Source: Flavobacterium sp. KACC 22761 (GTDB taxonomy: Bacteria; Bacteroidota; Bacteroidia; Flavobacteriales; Flavobacteriaceae). Taken from it: a DNA stretch of 64,000 nt. The position numbers and the translations under genes were made by a program. The DNA lies in NCBI RefSeq assembly GCF_034058155.1, contig NZ_CP139148.1:2356001-2420000 (forward strand), read 5' to 3'. The notes under the pieces are model-generated. The model saw only the letters and a program-made list of their open reading frames with translations, had not been told where the DNA came from and made no database searches. Position 1 is the stretch's first letter, and every line of letters starts with the position of its first letter. Positions 58,118 through 64,000 of the stretch are shown one piece after another.

Positions 58118-59251
58118 ATGAAGTCACAGCATCAAGTCGTTTTATCAATAGGAAGTAATCAAGGAAACAGATTAGCAAATATCGAAAGTTGTATTGCTCT
58201 AATACATCAAGAAGTCGGCACTGTTATTAGGGTTTCAAAACTATACGAAACTCCAGCTTGGGGATTTGAAAGTGATGCTTTTTATAATTGTGCACTGCTT
58301 TTGCATACTACTTCGTCGGCACAAAAAATACTGAATCAGGTTTTAAAAGTTGAAAAACAATTAGGCAGAATTCGATCCAATCAAGAAGGATATCAGTCCC
58401 GAGTAATTGATGTCGATATAATTGCATTTGACGCCGAAATTATTGAAACCGAAAAATTGCAGATTCCGCATCCATTAATGCAAAACAGGAATTTTGTTTT
58501 GTTGCCGTTTAACGATTTGAAATTAGATTGGAAACATCCAGTTTTGCAGAAAACGATTCAGGATTTGATTGCAGTTTCTCCAGATGAGAGTGTTTGTACT
58601 GCAGTTCAGAACTTGAAAAGCCCCTTGCAGGAAATTGCTTTGGAAAAGTTCAATTATATTGCTTTTGAAGGAAATATTGGAGCAGGAAAAACCACCTTAG
58701 TACATAAAATTGCCGAAGATTTTAATGCAAAAACTGTTTTGGAAGGTTTTGCAGATAATCCTTTTTTGCCAAAATTTTATAAAGATCAAAACCGTTATGC
58801 GTTTCCGTTAGAAATGTCTTTTTTGGCCGATCGTTATCAGCAATTGTCAGACGATTTAAAACAGTTTGATTTGTTTAAAGATTTTATCGTAGCCGATTAT
58901 CATATTTTCAAATCTCTGATTTTTTCTAAAATAACGCTTGGAGAAGATGAATATCGACTGTACAGAACTTTGTTTGACATTATTTACAAAGAAATGCCAA
59001 AGCCAGATTTGTATGTTTATTTATATCAGAATACAGAAAGATTGTTGCAAAACATCAAGAAACGCGGTCGAAGTTACGAACAGAATATTGAAGCAAGTTA
59101 TTTAGAAAAAATAAACACGGGTTATTTGGATTACATTAAATCACAAACCGATTTGAATGTTTTGGTAATCGATGTTTCAGATCGTGATTTTGTGAAAAAA
59201 CACGAAGACTATCTTTTTATTCTAAATGAGATTCAAAAGAAAATAGGTTAA
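58118..59251 (+). CDS. folK: Fused FolK (HPPK) and deoxynucleoside kinase
   Basis: The 377-residue protein has two domains. Residues about 1-160 are 6-hydroxymethyl-7,8-dihydropterin pyrophosphokinase (SIGSNQGNRLANIESCI, YETPAWGF, SRVIDVDIIAFD, IPHPLMQNRNFVLLPF). Residues about 175-377 form a deoxynucleoside kinase with P-loop EGNIGAGKTT (about 187-196), LEGFADNPFLPKFYKD, ADYHIFKSLIF and the lid KKRGRSYEQNIEASYL. It joins a folate synthesis step with deoxynucleoside salvage, both linked to nucleotide supply, in a single cytosolic enzyme. The fusion is known in Flavobacteriia as far as I recall. Confidence 0.94.
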   Translation: MKSQHQVVLSIGSNQGNRLANIESCIALIHQEVGTVIRVSKLYETPAWGFESDAFYNCALLLHTTSSAQKILNQVLKVEKQLGRIRSNQEGYQSRVIDVDIIAFDAEIIETEKLQIPHPLMQNRNFVLLPFNDLKLDWKHPVLQKTIQDLIAVSPDESVCTAVQNLKSPLQEIALEKFNYIAFEGNIGAGKTTLVHKIAEDFNAKTVLEGFADNPFLPKFYKDQNRYAFPLEMSFLADRYQQLSDDLKQFDLFKDFIVADYHIFKSLIFSKITLGEDEYRLYRTLFDIIYKEMPKPDLYVYLYQNTERLLQNIKKRGRSYEQNIEASYLEKINTGYLDYIKSQTDLNVLVIDVSDRDFVKKHEDYLFILNEIQKKIG

Positions 59252-59333
59252 AGAGTCAATTAGGGAATGTGCCAATTAGCTAATTGTACATCCGAATTAT
59301 CTAATTTTCAAATTGCCATATTTTCTAATTTAA
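59252..59333. repeat. Degenerate short-word repeat in inverted arrangement
   Basis: Words gtcaattagggaatgtgcca, attagctaattg, attatctaatttt and aaattgcca form a loosely inverted pair. The gaatgtgccaat word is the reverse complement of attggcacattc in the repeat at 33081-33167. Confidence 0.65.
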
Positions 59334-59334
59334 T

Positions 59335-61497
59335 TTATCGTTTTAAAGAAAAATGACCTCTCAAAATAGGTTGTGTATTATCAATTTTTAAAGCGTACCA
59401 ATAGTCAGATGCTGGTAATGGTGTTTTATTTAGGGTGCCGTCCCAGTATTTTTTTGAAACGTTCAGCTGTGTTATGAATTTGCCATACCGATCAAAAATA
59501 GTCACTTCGGCTTCGGGATAATTCTCAATTCCTATTATTTCCCAAACATCATTGTATGAATCATTGTTTGGCGTAAAAAATGCGGGAACTAGCAGAACAA
59601 TAAAACTTTTTGAAGCCGTTTTGTAACAACTTTTTTCCCTAGCATACGCCGTTTGCAATCCGCCAGGCGCATCATGAAAAACATTAGAATTCTGAAAATT
59701 TTCTCCGTCAATAGAATATTCAAAATAGCTTTCGGGATTATTGAGAACAATCGTTACAATTCTATTATCAATTTCTACTTTTTGAATTTCAGGTGCAGGA
59801 AGTTCAATTACTTTGATTGTTTTTCTATTACTGCAATTTCCTTGTGTAGAGGCAGTGACATCAACGAAATAAGTTCCTAATTGTGAAACTTTTATTTTTT
59901 GAGTGATCTCTCCGGTTGACCACAAATAGTTCATATTGCTAATTCCAGCATCAAGTGTAACTGAATTTGGAACGCACAAAACGACTTCCTCATTTTGAAC
60001 AGCAGGAAGCGGAAATATTTCTATTTTAACAGGCGTTCTTGTTATAGAACGACAATCATTATTATTGGCTTCAACATAATAAATGGTATTTGAAGAAATG
60101 GAAGGGGTAATAAATAAAGAGCCCTTTCCTAAAATTGTTCCTCCAGTTTCAGAATCGTACCAGTTTGCATCACCTTCAGAAACGACAGCTTCTAAAAAAA
60201 ATATTCCAGAACCGCATTCAGGGTCGGGGCTTGAAACAGAAGTTACTACTGGAACCTTATTTACCCTAACATCAACCGGAATTCTTTTAGAAAAGCAACC
60301 GTTATATGACGCAGCAACATAAAATGTTTGATTTGAATTTAAAACTGGAGTTGTGAAATCAGGTCCAGTGGCAATTAAACTTGATCCAGTTTCATCAGTG
60401 TACCAATTGATTGTTCCAACTATACTTTCGGCTTTTAGTACAGATGTTCCTGATCCACAAATATCAGGAGCTTTAGTTTCGGTAATTGAAAGCATGGTCA
60501 GTGATGTACTTGCAGTTATTTGTGGATAAACATCGCCTGGCATTCCTCCATATTCAACAATATAGCCTCTCGGATAATTTACATTTGTTGGGTCAGAACT
60601 TCCGTAAAGCGAAGAATCGTTCCATCTTCCTTTTTGGCCGTGTCCGGGTGGCGTGATATAGGCATAATCTTCGACGCCAATCAAAGCTAGTTCACCGCCA
60701 TTATTTGGTTCTTTAAAATCATTCCAGTAAGCAAATGTTGTGGTAGAACCGCTTTCTCGACCGTACCAAAATTGAGTTCCTTCCTCTGGGCCGGTTTCCC
60801 ATAGCCAATAGGGTTCTTTTCGAGTATCGCTTCCGCCAATCCATCCTGTTCCCGAAAGTTGTTCGCCAACAAATATTGCTTCATCTAAAGTTGTAATGGT
60901 TACCAAATAACCTTTTAATCCAAAATAATTGCTTGCCGCGGCAGCTCTTTTTGCTTCTCCCCAAGAAATTCCCGGACTAGAAACAAATTGATAATAATGT
61001 TTTGATGAAGGCAAATAATTGGCTTGGCCTAAGCTTATCGAAAAATTTCTAATTCCTTTCGGATCGATTGAGCTATTTTTGAATTCAACAGCTTTAATTG
61101 CTGTAATAAACTCAGAGAGTGAAGCTGTTTTTCCGGAAGCATTTGAAATAGTAAGAGTGCCAGAATCAGAATTCCAGTTTGAGGTCAAATTAGGATGAGT
61201 GCCGACTAAAGTTAATAAATCTTCATCTATCGAATACCCAGAAGAAATTTGAATATAGATTGCATTAATCTCTTCTGTTGCATTGATGGAAACATTCGTT
61301 ACAATTTTTATTGAGCTATGCGGACAATACACTTGATCTCCAGTTGCAGTAATTGCTGATGCCATTACCGTTGTTTTTTTTGAAGTTTCTTTTTGAGGTA
61401 TTCTTTCAGGCAAATGTCTTGTGCTGAAAGCAAATAGTATATTACAAAAAAGTAATATAAGTGCCAAAGTACAATTGCAAAAGAATTTAGTTTTCAT
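59335..61497 (-). CDS. C-type-lectin-like, T9SS type B secreted protein (first paralogue)
   Basis: The 720-residue protein has a signal peptide (about 1-26) and an N-terminal beta-rich domain (50-160). A C-type-lectin-like domain spans about 165-315, with WIGG (219-222), EPN (263-265, the mannose-type calcium motif) and WND (292-294). Ig-like repeats follow (about 350-600; NQTFYVAASYNGC, SNTIYYVEANNNDC). The C-terminal gliding-motility/T9SS type B sorting domain has FFTPNNDSYNDVWEI, DRYGKFI, SDYWYAL and the end ILRGHFSLKR. It is likely a surface adhesin or carbohydrate-binding protein; a paralogue lies directly upstream. Confidence 0.93.
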   Translation of the reverse strand: MKTKFFCNCTLALILLFCNILFAFSTRHLPERIPQKETSKKTTVMASAITATGDQVYCPHSSIKIVTNVSINATEEINAIYIQISSGYSIDEDLLTLVGTHPNLTSNWNSDSGTLTISNASGKTASLSEFITAIKAVEFKNSSIDPKGIRNFSISLGQANYLPSSKHYYQFVSSPGISWGEAKRAAAASNYFGLKGYLVTITTLDEAIFVGEQLSGTGWIGGSDTRKEPYWLWETGPEEGTQFWYGRESGSTTTFAYWNDFKEPNNGGELALIGVEDYAYITPPGHGQKGRWNDSSLYGSSDPTNVNYPRGYIVEYGGMPGDVYPQITASTSLTMLSITETKAPDICGSGTSVLKAESIVGTINWYTDETGSSLIATGPDFTTPVLNSNQTFYVAASYNGCFSKRIPVDVRVNKVPVVTSVSSPDPECGSGIFFLEAVVSEGDANWYDSETGGTILGKGSLFITPSISSNTIYYVEANNNDCRSITRTPVKIEIFPLPAVQNEEVVLCVPNSVTLDAGISNMNYLWSTGEITQKIKVSQLGTYFVDVTASTQGNCSNRKTIKVIELPAPEIQKVEIDNRIVTIVLNNPESYFEYSIDGENFQNSNVFHDAPGGLQTAYAREKSCYKTASKSFIVLLVPAFFTPNNDSYNDVWEIIGIENYPEAEVTIFDRYGKFITQLNVSKKYWDGTLNKTPLPASDYWYALKIDNTQPILRGHFSLKR

Positions 61498-61553
61498 ATT
61501 TAAAAATACATTTTTTAATTGAAAACCGTATATGAAACGTTCAAAAATGAGTT

Positions 61554-63659
61554 TTATCTTTTTAATGTAAAATGTCCTCTTAAAATAGGATGGTTGTCAT
61601 CAATTTTCAGCGCGTACCAATAATCTGAGGCAGGAAGAGGAACATGATTGAAATTTCCATCCCAGCTCATTCTTGAAGCAGATAATTGCGCCAATAATTT
61701 TCCGTATCGATCGAAAATTGTAACCCGCGCCTGTGGATAATTCTCCATACCTGTTACTTCCCAAACATCATTATAACTGTCGTTGTTTGGAGTAAAGAAA
61801 GCTGGAAAAACTAAAACAACAAAGTTTTTTGTTGTACCGCCACAACCATCTTTTTCTTTTACATAAGCAGTTTGCAGTCCGCCAGGAACATCATAAAAAA
61901 TATTTGAATCTTGAAAATAAACACCATCAACTGAATACTCAAAGTAGGATTGTTCTTTTTTAAGATAAATTATGGCTCGCGTTCCTTCGACATCAATACG
62001 ATCGATTTGCGGAATTTCATGTTCTTCTACAATAATGGTTTTTGTACTTGAGCAACTTTGCGGTGCGGGACTTGTTACTTCGACAGTGTAAGTTCCTGGA
62101 GTACTTACCACGATGGTTTGTGTTGAAGCTCCAGTTGACCACAAATAAGTCATTCCAGATATTCCTGCATCTAGCGTTTTTGTTTTAAATTGACATAAAA
62201 CCACAGTTTCGTCTGCAACTACAGGTGGTGTATAAACCGTAATGTTTACAGGAGTTCGGATTGGATTCAAACAGCCATTGTTTGAAGCTTCAGCGTAATA
62301 AACAGCTGATGAAGTAATGTTCGGTGCAGTAAAAATGTTTCCTGTCCAAACGCTTGTCCCTCCCGATGAGGTTGTGTACCAGCTGATTAGTCCTACATCA
62401 GTAGAGGCCTGCAATGTTACATTTCCTGGTCCGCATCGTGACACATTTGATTCTGCTACAGTTGGTGTGGCAGGAGTTTTGTTAACAACTGCAGTAACTG
62501 ATTTTCTGTTGCTTTCACAGCCAGCATCAACATAATAAGTTGTTGTTGTATTTAATATTGGAGTTGTAAATGAATTTCCTGAAGCAATTGCAGTACCTCC
62601 ATTTGCTTGAGTGTACCAACTGATTGTTGCTCCTGCAGTAGCGGTTGCGTTTATAGTAAAACTTCCTGAATCGCAAATTGCATTTGGTGTCAAAACAGTT
62701 GCCTCTGGAATTGTGATTTTTGTACTTGCGGCAATTTGTAAAGGAGATTCTCCAGCAGATCCGCCATATTCAACTACATAACCTTTTGGTTGATAGTTGT
62801 CGCCAGGTGTTAGTGATCCTGTGTTTGATAAATCGTTCCATGAACCGCGTATTCCTACTCCAGGTTGTGTAATATGTGCGTAATCTTCATCTCCTTGTTG
62901 GTTGGGTTCGCCTGTGTTCCAAAAAGCAAAATTCGGTGTTGATCCATTTGCGGTTCCGTTCCAAAAAACAGTTCCAGCTTCAGGGCCGGTCACCCATTTC
63001 CAAACACCTTCAGTTTCTGCATCGCTTCCTCCAATCCATCCCGTTCCTGATGCTTGCTCACCAATTAGCTTGGCTTCATCTGCAGATAAAATTGTAGCTA
63101 AATATCCTTTAAGTCCATAATAAGTACTTGCGGCAGCGGCATCTCTTGCTGAAGTCCAAGTAATGCCAATGCTTGGAACATATAAATAAAAATGTTGTGT
63201 TGAGGGTAAATAATTGGCATTTCCAATTGTTATTGAAAAAGTTCTGGTTCCAGATGCAGTTGCTGATGAATTTGTGAAAACTACATCTTTTACAGCAGCA
63301 ATTAAATCAGAATATAGAACATCAGTTCCAGATGGGCTTGTTATGCTTAATTTTCCTGCTGTTGAGTCCCAGATTGTTGTTACGTTAGGATGTGAAGCTG
63401 GATTTGCTAATGCAAGCTGATCAAAACCACTTGAATAACCAGATGAAATTTGAATATAAACACCCTTAGTTCCAGTTTCTGCTAGATCATGTTCAATGGT
63501 AAAATCGGTTACAATATTTATTGTGCTTTGTGGGCAATAAAGTTGATCTCCGGTTGCTTTGACGATAGGAGCAGTTGTGGTAATTTGAGCAAATCCAAAG
63601 AAACTGGACAGCAGTAAAGCGAATAAGATATATATATTAAGAGAACAATTTTTTTTCAT
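61554..63659 (-). CDS. C-type-lectin-like, T9SS type B secreted protein (second paralogue)
   Basis: The 701-residue protein is closely related to its neighbour at 59335 through its whole length, with the same order of domains: signal peptide (FGFAQ-I), N-terminal domain with ATGDQLYCPQ, lectin-like domain with WIGG, EPN (in GEPNQQGDEDYAHI) and WND, Ig-like Cys-bearing repeats, and the T9SS type B end FFTPNNDSYNDVWEV...GHFTLKR. The tandem pair, 56 bp apart, indicates duplication. It would be exported across the outer membrane and anchored or released at the surface. Confidence 0.93.
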   Translation of the reverse strand: MKKNCSLNIYILFALLLSSFFGFAQITTTAPIVKATGDQLYCPQSTINIVTDFTIEHDLAETGTKGVYIQISSGYSSGFDQLALANPASHPNVTTIWDSTAGKLSITSPSGTDVLYSDLIAAVKDVVFTNSSATASGTRTFSITIGNANYLPSTQHFYLYVPSIGITWTSARDAAAASTYYGLKGYLATILSADEAKLIGEQASGTGWIGGSDAETEGVWKWVTGPEAGTVFWNGTANGSTPNFAFWNTGEPNQQGDEDYAHITQPGVGIRGSWNDLSNTGSLTPGDNYQPKGYVVEYGGSAGESPLQIAASTKITIPEATVLTPNAICDSGSFTINATATAGATISWYTQANGGTAIASGNSFTTPILNTTTTYYVDAGCESNRKSVTAVVNKTPATPTVAESNVSRCGPGNVTLQASTDVGLISWYTTSSGGTSVWTGNIFTAPNITSSAVYYAEASNNGCLNPIRTPVNITVYTPPVVADETVVLCQFKTKTLDAGISGMTYLWSTGASTQTIVVSTPGTYTVEVTSPAPQSCSSTKTIIVEEHEIPQIDRIDVEGTRAIIYLKKEQSYFEYSVDGVYFQDSNIFYDVPGGLQTAYVKEKDGCGGTTKNFVVLVFPAFFTPNNDSYNDVWEVTGMENYPQARVTIFDRYGKLLAQLSASRMSWDGNFNHVPLPASDYWYALKIDDNHPILRGHFTLKR

Positions 63660-63763
63660 TTTATAAAAGTATCACTTTTATAATAATAAAAAAAATATTT
63701 CAATTTCTAACAATTAAAGCCTTAAAACAACTTTAAAATCATATTTTTTTAAGCAAAATATTC

Positions 63764-64000
63764 TTAATTGTTTGTTGGCCAGTTTAATTTCTGAAATAAA
63801 TCCCAAACCACAATTCCGGCGCTTACAGAGATGTTCAAAGAATGTTTTGTTCCAAGTTGCGGAATTTCGATACAGCCATCGCAAATCGCAACCGCTTCCT
63901 GTGCTACACCATAAACTTCATTTCCAAAAACCAACGCATATTTTTGGTTTTTCTCTACTTTGAAATCTTGAAGGAAAATAGCGCTTTCTACTTGTTCGAT
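63764..64000 (-). CDS. SpoU/TrmH family RNA methyltransferase, C-terminal part
   Basis: The last 78 codons of a leftward gene are present, its start lying beyond the right edge. The fragment contains the SPOUT motif 2 VFGNEVYGVAQEA and motif 3 IPQLGTKHSLNISVSAGIVVWDLF, followed by a short tail ending in NN. These form the knotted AdoMet-binding site that methylates a ribose 2'-OH of tRNA or rRNA. Which RNA is modified cannot be told from the fragment. Confidence 0.9.
   Translation of the reverse strand: MEQVESAIFLQDFKVEKNQKYALVFGNEVYGVAQEAVAICDGCIEIPQLGTKHSLNISVSAGIVVWDLFQKLNWPTNN

Noticed and set aside
63772..63963. A 63-codon plus-strand open frame at the right edge
   Set aside because: It is antisense to the SPOUT methyltransferase fragment, whose motifs 2 and 3 are clear.

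Overview
The window looks like a chromosomal segment of a Flavobacterium-type bacterium (Bacteroidota, Flavobacteriia). The DNA is AT-rich. Start codons are not preceded by strong Shine-Dalgarno sequences. TAnnTTTG promoter cores recur upstream of genes. Several families are typical of the group: PorP/SprF and type B C-terminal domains of the type IX secretion system, DUF4270, DUF6089, DUF4403, a LytS-type kinase with a LytTR regulator, a GH3-like protein, and a FolK-deoxynucleoside kinase fusion. I found no rRNA, tRNA, CRISPR array, complete insertion sequence or prophage.

Layout. 1-4.6 kb is an accessory island: an exported protein with an HExxH zincin motif, followed by three tandem paralogous lipoproteins, a fourth copy split in two around an unrelated lipoprotein gene, and one more lipoprotein. 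4.6-13.6 kb holds a DUF4403 lipoprotein and a MacB-like ABC export operon (ATPase, two permeases, adaptor, TolC, second adaptor, small membrane protein). 13.7-18.4 kb holds tsaB, an MscS channel, an Nfu protein with a duplicated N-domain, a PorP/SprF protein and a hexapeptide-repeat protein. 18.4-22.6 kb is a leftward operon of beta-barrel, Kelch lipoprotein, DUF4907, sensor kinase and LytTR regulator. 22.8-35.9 kb covers envelope and core functions: DUF4270, an outer-membrane protein, murI, two Skp/OmpH proteins, bamA, uppS, DUF6089, a CBS protein, nadK, pdxJ, a hydrolase and a small holin-like membrane protein. 36-39.7 kb is the protein quality-control cluster tig, clpP, clpX.

39.9-42.6 kb is a second accessory island, strikingly similar in layout to the first: a lipoprotein with a conserved-looking head, a Gly/Asn linker and a frameshifted tail, followed by a decayed and an intact copy of a soluble paralogue family and two tiny membrane or lipoprotein genes. 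42.7-46.6 kb is a GlxA-type AraC regulator divergent from six small VOC and SRPBCC genes. The rest is serB, a GH3-like protein, DUF2797, a family 9 glycosyltransferase, a large AsmA-like protein, a hydrolase, sppA, the folK-dNK fusion, two tandem C-type-lectin/T9SS type B adhesin-like proteins, and the end of a SPOUT RNA methylase at the right edge.

The most unusual items are: (a) the two islands, which I read as exported polymorphic toxins with downstream arrays of candidate immunity genes, lipoproteins in the first and cytosolic proteins in the second; (b) two copies of an intergenic stem-loop element with conserved flanks and a variable, base-paired arm; and (c) several intergenic regions built from degenerate short-word repeats arranged as inverted pairs.
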